Shown piece by piece: positions 33,345-46,384 of a stretch of 64,000 nucleotides of DNA. This stretch comes from Saururus chinensis. Lineage: Eukaryota > Streptophyta > Magnoliopsida > Piperales > Saururaceae. How positions within the stretch are numbered: the stretch's first letter is position 1; each line of letters opens with the position of its first letter. The notes under the pieces are model-generated. The model searched no databases. It saw nothing but the letters and a program-made list of their open reading frames with translations, and had not been told where the DNA came from. A program made the position numbers and the translations under genes. Where the stretch lies: NCBI GenBank assembly GCA_035235625.1, contig CP141141.1, forward strand, positions 7,244,968-7,308,967, in the 5' to 3' direction.

Positions 33345-34050
33345 TATAGTCAGACTCCCCATTGTTTGATGACCCTATCTTTCCATATTGGAAGGTTAAG
33401 ATGAGATCTTTTCTCTCTTTTATTGATGATAAAGTTTGGGAAGTTACTCAATATGGATGGGCACTACCTATTACTTCAAGGAAGATGGAAGTGTAATCGC
33501 TAAGACCAAAAATGATTGGACACAAGATGAGAAAGATACAACCAACAACAATAGTAAAGGTTTGAATGCCCTTTTCCGTTTAGTCACGTTAGATCAATTT
33601 AGCCATATTTCTAATTGTGACATAGAAAAGAAAACTTGGAATGTCCTATAGACCAACTTTGAGGGTACAAACACACTCAAAATATCCATATTGCAAATTT
33701 TCCTTACTAAATTTGAAACCATTAAAATGGAAGAATCTTAGAACTTCCTAGAGAGTTTTGCGAAGATTATAAACATTATAAAATCTTGCTACACCTTAGA
33801 ATAGTCATTCCTAAGCCTAGTATTGTAATGAAAGTTCTTAGATATTTACTAATTTGATTTATGCCCAAGGTGACAACTACTGAAGAAGCAAAAAGCTTTA
33901 CAAGAAATAAAATTGATGGAACAAGTTGGATCCTTATAAATTTTTGAGTTGAGCCTAAAACAAAGAAAGAAGGAAGAGAAAATGGATAGGAAAGAAAAAG
34001 GTATTGCCTTAAGATCTTCAAAATGTGAAACTTCTAATTCTTGAAAGGAT
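33345..34050 (+). pseudogene. Ty1/copia gag (UBN2-type) remnant
   Basis: Plus-strand translation across frameshifts gives the hallmarks of copia gag: an early FDDPIFPYWKVKMRSFL-like stretch, then KGLNALFRLVTLDQFSHISN (conserved in plant gag as KALNALF and ISNC), then KTWNVL and FEGTN, and a Leu-rich helical region later. Stops at 33649-33651 and elsewhere break the frame. No zinc knuckle, integrase or RT was recognised downstream. Confidence 0.75.
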
Positions 34051-35216
34051 AAATACTTATCTTTGCCTGCTAAAAAATTTCAAGAATTTTTTTAACTAAA
34101 CACAAGCTGGTAAAAAACAACCATATTTAGGGAGATCTAAACCTCATGAAAGGAATGTTACAATTGAAAAGCTTGCTAATGATCCCTACAATGTTCAATC
34201 TTTAAAGTGTGAGAACTTGTTATAACATATGTGACATATGCAGTGTATTAGCCTTATTTTGTTGATCAAAAGTATGTACATTCTATACATGTAATTAAGT
34301 ATTATGAAGTTTGGTTTCATAAGGGATGTGTCAAGTCAGATTTGGAATTTAAAGATTTGGAAATTTTGAGCGGTTATGTTTCAAGGATTAAAGGAGAATG
34401 ATGTATTTAAAGTGGTTGAAGAATTTAAGGAAAAGAGACAATGAATCACGCACACATTGTCACACACACTTGGGTTTTTAATATTTTTATTATAAGAGAG
34501 TGTTCTAAAAAGAATGGAAGAAAAAAGGACAAAATTAGCAAATTTGTTCATAAGCGATAAATCATCCTTGAACATAGATCAGTTAGTATTGAATGAACTT
34601 TGAGATTTTTTATCAAGACCAAAATGATCGATTGGCTTGTTGAATGAAGGATCTGTTTGCTAAAATGATTGATCAATAAGTACCACAATCAACAGTTTTA
34701 TCACGACCAATTGTGTTTTTTACAACAAATCATAGAATGACTTATAGACCTGATGTGTGTGCCTAAAATAGGTCATTTCAAAAAATAGTTTTTTATCTAC
34801 TTGAACACAATGACATAAATCAATTAAATTCCTATATAAGGTCTTAAAAGTAACAAAATTGGAGAAAAAGGAAAGCTAGTTATTGAGTGAAAAGAGAGTG
34901 CTTTTACACCATATTCCTTCATACACTTCATGAAATGTTGAGTGATTATCAAAAGGGAGGTGAGCCTATTTGATTTATAAAGAGTTTATGAATTGAATTG
35001 AGGTATGAGAGATAACATACTGCATCACACATATACTAAAGATGGAGAACATCGTAATTGCCCTTTTTTTTGGTAGAGAAATCATAATTGTCCTTGATTG
35101 AAGCCTCAAAAGTAGAAGATTGTCCTAAGGAAATAGAAGACAGATCAAATTCATAAGCATCAAGAAGGACTTTGGTGGCTAAAGACATCTAGAGATAGAC
35201 TTCTACATGGTAACTG
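34051..35216. other. Retroelement-derived spacer
   Basis: No further coding domains were recognised. The segment around 34640-34760 repeats gattgatcaat-type motifs like those of the LTR-like region at 31.3 kb. Confidence 0.35.
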
Positions 35217-38200
35217 TCATGCCCCGCCACATCCCCTTGAGCCGAACCCGATCTAATGAGATATGACAATGGTGTGATGAAGCAGAAAGTTCGCCCAAAA
35301 CTAGACTAGATCGAAGTACAAGGCACTTCCCTTTATACAAAAATAATTAACAAAATATAAAAAATAATAATTAAAGTCTCTTAGTCATTCACATACCCAC
35401 ATAAGTCTCAAAATAACATAATAAGTCTCTATCCTACAAAGGCATTGAACATGTCTAAGTCATTAGACAAACTCTCTATAATAAGTAAAGTATCATAGTC
35501 ACAAGTTACCTCAAAATAAACATAAAGTCTATCCCATCATATGAGAACTATCCCACACTTCATGCATCTATTCGCCTCTATTTTAGTAAAAGAGATCATC
35601 TTGAGCACTTCGCATGACACAACTATGTAGCCCTAAAATAAAACAACACAAATAGGGTGAGCTTAACTCAATAAGAGTTTGGAAAATATAAAGCTCACAT
35701 TAACACCAAAATATAATCCTAGAGAATCATAGCATAAATCTCATGCAAGCCGGTGTTAACAACACAAGAACACATAAAATCCCTGACACATACAACCAGT
35801 AGAAAATATCTCATTCATGTATATCCACAATCAAAACCTATATATCATGCCTCAATATATTCCATCATCCATATAAAACTTGTGCATTCAAGTAACATAA
35901 TTCATACACATCTTGCACAATTGCATTTCACAATCTATATACATCTTACATGATCAAATGTCACAATTCATACACATCTTGTGTAAACATAAGCATCATT
36001 TTCCCTACACAAAACCTATTTAAATGAGAATTATAATCCATACACCAACATGTATAAATAGCATGATAGAGAGATCCTGATACCCGAAGATACTAGTTTT
36101 GCTCACCTTGATCGAAGCCTACTCAACCTAGAAATCCTAAGAAGGAAGACCTAAATAGTTGGAAAAATCCTAACCGGAAGTACCCTTGGTTAGCCAATGC
36201 ACACAAACAAACTAGCTTGGATTCTCAGTCCTTAAGTGCCTCAATGGCTTTCTCATTATAGCATTATGCTCTTCTCACCCAGGGAGGAAACCTGCCCTTT
36301 CAGAACAAAAACCCTACCCATAGGATAGGAAACCAATTCGATTGATCTTCGATATGGCTAATCCAAAAAACTATAGTATACAATCAACTAATCACGATTA
36401 AACATGGTTAATTATGACTTAACAAATTATTTTTATGATGTATACAACATGAACAATACGAGGCACATGCAAACATAAGTAGTCATACACTAATAAGTCC
36501 TATTATGCGTGGAACATGATCCATACGTGGCAAATGAAATTATGTAAGCATAAGAAAACATGGTCATGTTCATAAATAAGCTAAAACATGTGAAATATGG
36601 TTCATACATAATTAATGTAGCATGTGTACAAGCCTTTATACTTTAGCATGGTCATACTTTACTAGTGTCATGTGAAAGTCATTAAGAAACAATCAAATTT
36701 TGGCTTCAAAATAATTATGAAATCAATTTATTAAATAAGCTAAAACACGTAGACATGGTTCATACATAATTAATGTAGTATGTTTGCAAGCATTTATACT
36801 TCAGCATGATCGTACTCTACTGGTGTCATTAAATAAATATGAAAAAATCATCATAATCTAACTTAAAATTAAGCATGCACCCATTTCCTCTACAGTTGAT
36901 CAATTAGCCCTAAAGGGCGATCGATCAAATGATTGGCCCAGAATTTTTAAAAAATAGTTCTTTTCATACTTGAAACTAAATCAAATTCATTGCAAAAAAT
37001 CGCTAAAAATTCATAAAACTTCATGAAATTTCATATAATCATTATGTGAACCTAAGACATGATAGATCTAACATTTCTCATGGATATTCACGTAAAACCA
37101 ACATTAAATTATCTATTCAAGAAGATTCAAATTCACCCATCTATAAGCTTTAAGAACATGAAACCACCTATAAATATGGTGTTAATGTAAATAAAACCCC
37201 ATTAAACAAAAACTCCTTACCTCAAACAAGATTGTAGACCCTTGAATCATCTCAAAGCTCAAGGAAACCCTATCCAACAAATTAAGTTATATTAGCACTA
37301 AGCAAAAACTCAACCTTCCTACCAAATAAAAACTCAAAACTAATAATAGATGATAGATCTAGCACCCTCTTATGCCCAAAATAAAAATCACAAAAGTAGA
37401 AGCAAGAAATTCAAATATAGGTATTTAAAACATGGGTAAAAGAATGAATTTGAGAAGAAGAGTGTAAGAGCATATGAGTCATATATCAAGTTTATTGGCT
37501 AATTTTTTTTATCAAAATTATGTCAAGATACCTTGTGTATATATTGAGTCTTAGAATCTAATTTGAAGTTGTTATGGTCGAGTAAAATTTGGAATTGGCA
37601 GACTTAAAAAATAGAAGCAGATGTGTTCTTATTCATCAAGATACAAGACTGAAGAATTTTGAAGGTTTTTAAAGCTTATTCAGATCACATTCACATACAA
37701 AAATCACTTAAAGAAGTTTCTAAAGTAATTTTAGAGGTTTTAAAATATTTTAGGGTAAAATAGTAAATTATTAGGCAAAATGATTGATCACTCCAAAATA
37801 AGAAGAACCAAACGATCATTGCACTTTGATTCAGCCTTGTGCAAAACGAAATCAAGAGTTATCGATTGATCGCTTTCGTGAATCGAACAATCGCTTTAAG
37901 TATCATGCAAAAAATAAACAATGAACAATCAATCGTTGTTTGGAACGATTGATCGCTTCAATGATAGCTTACCCTAATTAAGCCATTCCCACTTTAATTT
38001 ATATTATTATTTAAGTAGAAGTCATAAACTGAATTAAGAATCTATATAAGGGTTAAGAAATCATGAAATTTAAGAGAGGAAAACCTAGATGAGATTAGAG
38101 AAAAAAAGTTTATACCTTTGCATATTATTTTCAAAGGAAGAATTCACATGAAGCTTTGAGTTGAAGATCCATGGTGAATTGAAGAAGATAATCCACAACT

Positions 38201-40009
38201 AAATAAGATTAAACACAGAGATTTTAAAGGAGTTGTAGTATATCTTCAATGAAAAATTGAGGATTTCACATGACCAAAGTCAATACAACAAGAGGTGCTT
38301 GTTGAAGACTAGAAGAAGACAGAGACAAGGCAAAGAGGAAAAAATTTTAAGTACTTAAGGGAGAAGACTTGAATGCCAGTAATAATGATCTAAACAAAAT
38401 GAACTTGTGTTAGAGTCTAAATAAGGTTGGTGGTTTGCTTGTGCCAATGTAAAGTCTTAGTTTCTAGTGCATGGATTTGGTTCATTTGGAATTGCTGTGA
38501 TTTTTTACCTGTGTTAGGGTTTTTTCACATTAAATTGTTGTGTTCATGTTTGGATTGAATGATGATGATTGATATATTGTGAGTGAGATTTGAGAGAATA
38601 TTAGTTTGATTCCGCTGCGTATAAAAATTATGTGCAACGAGGCTAGAACTCGTAGTCTTTATCGTTATTGATAATCAAACTAGGGGTAATCTAGTGATCC
38701 ACTAGGTAATGAGACAAATATTAAACTCACAAAGAGAACCTAGAATCTCATTTGAGAGGAGAAGAACATGAGATTTTAGGGTGAAAATCAAAAGAAACAT
38801 GGTAGGATGAGAAAGATTATACCTTAGATTAAGATTTTCCTTGTTGAGATGCAGGTAGGTTAAGTCCCCCAACTCAGCCCACCCCAAATGAGGAAATGAC
38901 CAAGATTTTCTATTTATAGGTAGGTTAAGTAAATGGATTTAGAATAGGTCTAACAAGGAAATAAGTGAACCCACTTGTATGCAATAAACCCAAACATGAA
39001 TTTGATATGGCCCAATCCAATTTAAGATGTCAAGTGAAGGTCGGTGGCCCAAAATGTTGGCACGTCACCCAAGATGGATGTAGGTCCTAGGGTGGGGCCC
39101 ACTTCCATAATAAAAATGAATTTAATGGCAAATGACACAATTAGTGTGGCAACTTGGTGGATTAAGCTAAGCATTAGTGTTTTCCAACTAAAAATTAAAA
39201 TAAACCCAAGAAAATTCATAATTAAACCAATCACACACACAAAATTTAAAACATACAAAAAATAGTAAAACTTTACACTAATCATAAAACAATAACAAAC
39301 TTACATATCTTACAGTAACAAACTTGAGTCTTTGCAAGGTCTTGAATTCCTTGTGCATTAGTTTTTTAGCGAGTGGACATGCTATAATTTTTTAACTAGT
39401 TGGGATTCCATGTTAAAAAATTATATACATATTTTTTGTGTGATTGGTTGGTTACTTTTATTGGGTAGTAATTTTAATTTACTGTGCAACAAGGCCACAT
39501 CTTGTAGTTCTAATTCATTGGTTTTGGGCTAGAAGCACTATCATGAATCTCAAGGTTTGAAGGGTATTAAACTCATAGGGATCTGGTCATATAGCCAGTG
39601 AATGTCCAGACAAGTTGCGACTTTAACATAGGAAGGGCCAATCATGAATGTCACATGTAATTGATATAATTTATTTCAACTTAAACTCATACAACCGACA
39701 TATAAATTTATAAATACAAGTTCCTACATCAGTTCTAAAGAGAATGAAGTCAGGAAGAAGTCCCTTAACCTTAGATCTTTCTATGAGATAATTCTACATC
39801 AATTTTACTCCAAAGTGTCTTTTACAAACTCTTGATTTAGAATTGGATGATCATGTTATTTGTTTTTCTCTGAATCTAGTCAATTTCTTGATCATAAATA
39901 GTGAGTTTCTGAACTTGACGAGAGTTTGTGTATAAAACCTAAATTTTGTTACTTTAAAGCCCTAGTTCATAATCTAATCGTTGGAAACATTAAATTTGTT
40001 TCTTCTATG
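35217..40009. mobile_element. LTR-retrotransposon-derived sequence, class unresolved
   Basis: It begins tgtcatgccccgccacatcc, a start typical of plant gypsy-type LTRs. The next 3 kb resembles non-coding LTR sequence. Diverged internal repeats are visible, such as aaacatggttcatac with taattaatgtag near 36580 and 36740. gattgatcg motifs recur at 36895 and 37760-37960. No polyprotein domains were found; the outer end is undefined. Confidence 0.3.
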
Positions 40010-40312
40010 GTGGAATCGTTTGAAGAGTTGCTAGAATGCAATAAGGAGATGAAGAAAACTTGAAGATAAGAAAATGGAATATTTGTGGAAACATGAACAC
40101 TTTTAGATGGGTCATCTTAGTACCTTGTAGAATCTATTGTAAGGAAATGTGAACTTTTTCAACTGAGTTTTCATAGTGAAATCTTTACTTGGGTTGGGTT
40201 TTCCATGTAAATTCTTGTGTGTGCTTGTGTGATTTGATTATTTACTTCAATTTATATATGAAGCATAGGGTTTATATTATAGTTGAGCTTAATTAAGTAA
40301 TAGATACTTAAA
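40010..40312. repeat. LTR-like repeat, copy 2, left part
   Basis: Same-orientation relative of 32740-33060 (begins tggtggaatcgtttgaagag). It is interrupted at taatagatacttaaa by the LINE that follows, and its remainder continues at 44075-44207. Confidence 0.7.
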
Positions 40313-41940
40313 CAACAACTTTTTGACTCTCTTTTATAATCCGTGAGGAGGAAAATAACTATGAAAGAGCAAATTGTTGAGCAAGGCAGGTAGAATTACT
40401 TCAACTCAAAGTGTATTAATATGTGTATTAGCTTTATCTCTCCTTGTTTTTGTTATTCAAAAATTGGAAAGGTTGATTGCAAACTTCTTTTTTGGTGATT
40501 CTAATTATGGTGCGAGAAGGCATTGAAGTTCTTATTCTCATCTCTACCATTTGGTTGATGAGGGAGGATTGGGTATTAGAAGGCTTAAAGATGTTGCTAA
40601 TGCTCTACAATGTAAGTTACCCTATAAGATTATATCTAAACATTATCTTTGGGCTAATTTTATGTAACATAAGTACTTTGTTTCTAATGCTTTTTTAACA
40701 TTGCATAAAACTACTAGTTTGAGTAGAAATTTTTGCAATTGAAAAGGCATCACAGCTTCCAATTGCTCAAGGACATCATCGGGTTGGGTTTGGAAATAAG
40801 AAACTAATGGATATTTCAGTGTTAAATATGCTTGGTTTCTTCTTTTTAGGCACTAGGACAAGCAGATTTGGTTTAGTTTGGTTTAACATTCTCTTATTCA
40901 TTGCAAAATATCTATTTTTTCACCATGCTTAGTATGGCAGAATTCTTGTGGAGGACAATGTTCAAAATTATGGGATTCATATGGCTTCCAAGTGTTTTTA
41001 TTGTATTTATCCTAATTGTGAATATGTGGACCATCGTTTAAATCAAGGAGATATTTCTACATTTATTTGGAAATACTTTGAAGAATTGTTTGATATCCCA
41101 TCTAATAATTCTATTACCTAGAGAATGAAGGTATTGAATTTTATTACTTTCAAGAAAAGAAAGACTACTTTTGGATTTCTTACACATTTGATTCCCTTCT
41201 TGATCATTTGGTTTGTTTGGAAAGCCCGTTGTGCTGCAAAGTTTGATAATAAACAAATGAAATTGCATTCTATCATTGGGAGCATATGTGATTTTGTGTG
41301 ATTGCTTCACCTATCTAGCTATTTAGAAAAGAGAAAAAGATTTTTTCAAGAAGCTAGGTGTTGAAGTGTAATGAATCATTTTTTTATTACATCTAACCTG
41401 AAAGGTTAGGCCTAATTGGATAATTTTGGGATAAATTTTAGAGGTTTTCTAAGGTTAAAACCTTCACACATGGGTAGAGCTTGAAATAGCGAGCATAATG
41501 AATCAAAGAATGCATGAAACAGAGGTCGGGATCAAAAGTTCTGACCTCAAAAAGCGTGTATTATAGGCAGGAACCACTTGATAAGAGTGGGTTATGCTAC
41601 TTTAAGTGGGTTTGTATTAAAGGGCTCTTCGATACGAGTCCAATGGTACCAAGAACGCTCGAATTTGAATCTGGGGTAGGAAGTTACACGCGTTTGAAGA
41701 TTAGTTTATAAAAAATAAAAATAAAAAAGAGAAAAAGAATTTGGCGCACACGCATGACAGGCGTGCGATGCACAGTGAGGCACAACCACTATGACCCAGA
41801 TGGACGAGCGCGTTGCAGTGTGCACAATCACTGTGGTGCGATGTGCACCTGTGAAACCACGGGCGCGACTCACACCGCACGTTTTGGCGGGCGCCACTGC
41901 CCGAAAACAGCGGTGCTGCTGTTTCAGCACGCCGAGGGTC

Positions 41941-41947
41941 TATAAAC
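41941..41947 (+). promoter_or_regulatory. TATA box within the solo LTR
   Basis: TATAAAC lies after a GC-rich stretch (41745-41935) that would be U3, and before a pyrimidine-rich start-like sequence (cttcttttctcccg). It gives the LTR a plus orientation. Confidence 0.5.
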
Positions 41948-41982
41948 ACCCCATTTGAGCTAGTTTTTCACTGAGAACTTCT

Positions 41983-42344
41983 TTTCTCCCGTTTCTGAGT
42001 GTTTTGAGTCCAATTACGGCAATTCAAGTGGCGTTCTTAAGTAAGTCGAGTGTGCTCTACACAATGGAGGGGTCCTTTTTTTGAGTTGGAGACCGTATAA
42101 GGATGAAACACCCCTAGAGAAGGAGAGGTCCTGCCCGTTGTGCTCAAGTACCGACAAATTTCTTTTTCTCCATTTCTAAGCATCCTAACTCCGATTTAGT
42201 CCGTTCAAGAGGCATTCTTAACTAAATTGAGCGTGCTCTACTCAATGGAGGAGTTATTTATCAAGTTGAAGACTATATGAGGAGGAAATGACCCAATATA
42301 AAGAGAGGCCCTACCCATCATCCTGGTGCACCGGAAAAAGAAAA
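41983..42344. repeat. 181-bp tandem duplication in the solo LTR
   Basis: Two diverged units. Landmarks shared at 181-bp spacing are gtgctctac (42052 and 42233), aatggagg, and a gagaggncctncccn end. The duplication lies downstream of the TATA box, thus in the R/U5 part. Confidence 0.75.
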
Positions 42345-43124
42345 ATGGGCCATAAATAAGACGGGGTTCTATTTACAGATGTCGGGTCACAATAAGAGAA
42401 GCAATCCAGAGTAGGGGAGGCTTTGTCCTCCACCACCCAATGAGAGAGGAATCCCCGAGCTAAAAGGAGACTCCGTCTATAGTTCACAAGCACCAAAGGA
42501 GAAAGATGTCTTCGAAAAGAGGGTCCCCTATCCGTCAGCTTCGAGTACGGAAAGTAAGGAACTTTTCTAAGCCAAGGAATGCTATGTCCGCCTACTTCGA
42601 ATGAGATTCTACCCACCATATCCGCATCTGAAAGGAGGACGCTCTGATGAAATGAACAACTCTAAATGCTGCCACTTTTGATGTCTTTTCTAGGTAAGTA
42701 TAACTGATCTTCTGTATGAGAAGATGCATGCATCTTAAGTAGTTAACTTAGGATGCTAAATTATTTGTATGCTTACACATCTTAATTAGTGATAATAATG
42801 TACTGATTAAGATGTATGAATCATTATGATTTGAATTACTTTGTTATGCTTTTTCTGATATAATCTAAGGTGTCATGCCATGCTTTGATTTTTTGTGTTC
42901 TAATTTGCTATGCTTTGATGTGACATATTTATGTTCCATCTTGCTCTAGGGTAGAGTGAGATATGTGGTGTGTGCGTTCGGTCTCGGCTCAGTGATAGAG
43001 CGAGAAGTGTGAATGTGATTGATTTCCCTTTATGGTAGAGCGAGATGTGTGATTTTGTTGATTTATTAATTTTTGCTTGACTTTGATAGATTATAAATTT
43101 TAGTATGATTTTAATTGAATACCA

Positions 43125-43125
<1 letters not shown>

Positions 43126-43178
<53 letters not shown>
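43126..43178. repeat. (TA)n microsatellite in the solo LTR
   Basis: Pure TA/AT run of about 53 bp. Confidence 0.95.
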
Positions 43179-43181
<3 letters not shown>

Positions 43182-44074
43182 AACGTATATGGTTTTTGTG
43201 CTTCTTGACGTATTCTCATTGTGTATGTGGTTGTTACAACGTGAGTTTACGTATAAGGAAGCTTTGAAGCACCATCGTGCGTAGACGAACGTTGTACCTC
43301 TCGCACACAGATGATTATTTCTGGCTTAAGGAAAGAAAATTTTTTATTAGAGATTTTGTGGGCCCCGGCTCGGGTCGGGGCTTTACATAAAGAGCTTAAT
43401 TTCAAATATGCTTGAATCATTTTGGTAAAATGGACAAAGCCTTGTCTTGATAGTTGGAAGCTTAATGTGGATGGGGTTTCAATAGGAAATCCAAGTCATT
43501 CTAGGGGAAGTGGAGTCATTATAGATAGTCATGGTAATATATGTCTCCTCTATCATCATTATTATTGCAATATTACTAATATGAGAGCAGAAGCATTGGC
43601 TTTGATTGAAGGTTTGAGATATGTTTAGCCTTTAAATACTTCCCTCTTTATATTGAATTGGATTCTTTTATTCCAGTTGATATGATTCTTAGAAAAGCTT
43701 AAGTCATCTAGTCCTTGTTGCATATTATTGTGGAGATAAAGTTTATTTTAATTCAACACACAATGTCTGCTCATCCTACATCCAAACTTAATGTTTTACA
43801 TCCCAGAAGATATGAAAAATCACAAGGGCATAGCCACTATTGATTAAGCTAGTGTTTGAAATTTTCAATGTGGATCTTAGATAAGTTCTTTTTATTAGGG
43901 GGTGCATCTTGTTGGGTTATTGCGTAAGTTGTTTGATTTTGTCTATTTTTTATATTTAAGTTTGGAGTAATGGTTTATGTCCCCTTGTATCTATTTCTAT
44001 TATTTAATAAAATGTTAAGGGCCTGTCTAACCCTCCTTTCCCCACCCTACTAGTATTTTTTTTTTAAAGAAAGG

Positions 44075-44207
44075 TAATAAATCCTTAAAAGATTATTTGA
44101 TTATTATTATTATTATTATGTAGGAGGTTTATCAATCTAATAGTTAGGATTTACATGTTATTAACATGCTTTAATGCGATGCAATTCATGTATGTCAAAA
44201 CCAACAT
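44075..44207. repeat. LTR-like repeat, copy 2, right part
   Basis: Continues the repeat left at 40312. It matches 33050-33173 through ccttaaaagattatt, tttatcaatctaat and tgcgatgcaattca, and ends aaccaaca. Confidence 0.65.
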
Positions 44208-44590
44208 CAGCCTAAATAGTAGCATAATTGATGTTTTGTTTTGTATTATGAACAAGTTCATACTTCCACATCAATGAATATTGAAAAAAAATTTAAAAAT
44301 TCCAAGTGGTGACATGTGAAACTTCTAGATTGATGTTTATACATGTATTGCTTACCAAGCAACCTAACACGAGGTTCGTCTTGTCGACCATTTGGTAGTC
44401 AATGTTGACACACTTGCTACTAACTTGCAGTAATGAAGCTTATCTCTATCACCCCTTCCTAGTGGAATTCATGGAATAGGTGTTTGGCATTAGGAATTCC
44501 TATTGATACACATCTGAAGGTGGTTTGAGCTAGGAGAAGAGGAAGCAAGTAAAAAACCAATAGTTAGCTGTTTGGTAGTGCAAGGGGTGG
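44208..44590. other. Spacer between repeat elements
   Basis: No coding sequence or clear repeat was recognised. Confidence 0.35.
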
Positions 44591-46343
44591 TGTGAGATCT
44601 CGAAGATTTTGAATTTTTGAAGTAGGATCGCAATAATGCATTCACACTTGAAAGTAATGATAAAACAATAAGGATTTAACTATGGGTTTCTATAAAAGGG
44701 ATGCATATGACATATGATGAAACTCCAAAGTGGATTTGGAAAGGTTTAGAAGCCCATAGGAAATCAATATGGCATACAATAGTAGTTCTCAATCAACTAA
44801 TATGGCATGAAGATGTAAAGGTGGTGTCGATGGCTAGTTGAAATGATCTCGACCTATAGACTAGTGTGTAGACAGTGAAACTTAAAGAAATAAAAAAAGG
44901 GGCGTAAGTGGGCATCCTTAGGCTAGCTTCTAGTTGCCCAAACAAGAGTTTCTTAGAGTAAATTCCCTGGAGAACACCCAACAAGACCAGAGAACACTAT
45001 AGAATCAATTGGGTAGTGAGAAAGGAATGGCCTCACAAGCTATTAGACAAGTTAGTTGTGGTGTAGTAATATTTGACACAATGTTGGACATGTCGATGAA
45101 GGGTAGGCATGCCAGCAATGGAAATTTAAAAGAGAATAACAATATCCCAATCTCATAAGATGTTAATATATCCCTAATGCTAACTAAATAGGGTTTAATT
45201 TCACTAAAAAGATACATAATATTAGTGAAAAAAATTGAATGGGAGGTGTGGAGGAAAATATATTTTGCACGAGAGGTTTTGATTTAAGAAGGGTTTTCAC
45301 ATGGTGGATATTGGGGCGTGGACTATAAATGGTTTACACAAGAGGTTCTGACAACGAGATAGTTTGCATGAGAGATGTTGACCATAAAGGGTCTTGGCAA
45401 GAGGGTTGGCCTAATGGGGTTTATAAAAAGAGTAGGGGTAAAGAATACTCGGATTTTGAAAAGTGGAAGGTGGTTACCAATAAGTGGTATTTATGTGATC
45501 TTCCAAGGATCAAAAGACTATTGGGCAAGGCAGCCCTCAATCAAGGGTTGCCAACTTTCAAAGGGTCATGTGCGCCACTCTAGGAGGGGGGTGTTTCATG
45601 GGTCTAACATCCGTATTGTGTCCATGAGTAGCACAATACATGTTTCCTTTTTCGTAATGGTAGGGGCATTGGCCACCAGTTCAGTGGGACTTAATTTAAG
45701 TCCATGGGGTGGAATTCAATTTTAACGACATGTTCAAAGAGTGGAGTATATGACAATTTTAAGGATCAAATGTGAATATTAAAATGAAATCATCTAAAAG
45801 AAGTTGCAATATGTATGATTTACTTTATAATAAATAAAAGAAATTGTGAAGTGAACCCTGAACTACAAATCATGTGTAAAGGAAAAGATGGCAATTTAAT
45901 AAGAAGGTGAGTACAATAAATTAACATTTCCATGAAAAAAATTTGTTTAATGATAGCTTTTGATCATGTTAAGTGTATTTCTATATACTCATATATCCTC
46001 CTTGTGGTGTAGGTTATTCCTACTGCGAGATCCAACGTTGGAAGGGTTTGTGTGATCACGACCATAACAAGGTGATGGATCCACTTTGAGGGATAGTGTG
46101 TAAGCACATGTGGTGTCATTTTTTATATTATATTTGTGAAATGATTTAGACTTTTGCATGTGTAAAAATATTACATGTATAATGTATGTACGTGTTTTGT
46201 TATTCATGTGTGAAAAACAACAATTGTAATTTGCATAGTAGCAAAATTGACTTTTTTTGGTATTATAAATTAAAAATATGTTTATCTGCATTATCGTTCT
46301 CTAAAAAATTTAGAAAATGAATTTCAAAATCCGAGCCGTGACA
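44591..46343 (+). mobile_element. Possible chromovirus-type solo LTR
   Basis: It starts tgtgagatctcgaagatttt and ends atttcaaaatccgagccgtgaca, forms known from Tekay/Del-type gypsy LTRs, with about 1.75 kb between. The flanking 5-mers (ggtgg and attac) do not match, so the insertion is unproven or the ends have eroded. Frames at 45329-45725 inside it have no recognisable similarity. Confidence 0.4.
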
Positions 46344-46384
46344 ATTACGACTAAATTTCTTTGAATCGTCGATGGCTGTCACTA

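Larger units (their letters stand above)
41367..43387 (+). mobile_element. Solo LTR of 2.0 kb inserted in the LINE
   Basis: It starts TGTAA and ends TTACA, a perfect 5-bp inverted end. The flanking 5-mers are tgaag (41362-41366) and taaag (43388-43392), 4 of 5 matching. Removing the LTR and one 5-mer brings the LINE reading frame back into register across the junction, which independently supports these ends. No gag-pol is present, so it is a solo LTR left by recombination. It contains a TATA box, an internal tandem duplication and an (AT)n run. The family (gypsy or copia) is unknown. Confidence 0.8.
40313..44074 (+). mobile_element. 5'-truncated LINE, interrupted by a solo LTR
   Basis: It is flanked by a 15-bp target duplication with 13 matches: taatagatacttaaa at 40298-40312 and taataaatccttaaa at 44075-44089. 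The repeat copy on either side is contiguous once the LINE is removed. The left part (40440-41366) encodes the end of the reverse transcriptase (KLERLIANFFFGDSN, then DEGGLGIRRLKDVANALQCK) and the zinc-finger-like zf-RVT region. After the inserted LTR, 43388-43625 encodes the LINE-type RNase H (SWKLNVDGVSIGNPSHSRGS, ending AEALALIEGLRY). Several stops are present. The 3' end has aataaaatgttaag and a T-run just before the target duplication rather than a clean poly-A. The endonuclease and RT core are missing. Confidence 0.9.

Noticed and set aside
45329..45725. Overlapping 84- and 116-codon plus-strand frames
   Set aside because: No recognisable similarity, located inside a possible LTR; taken as chance.
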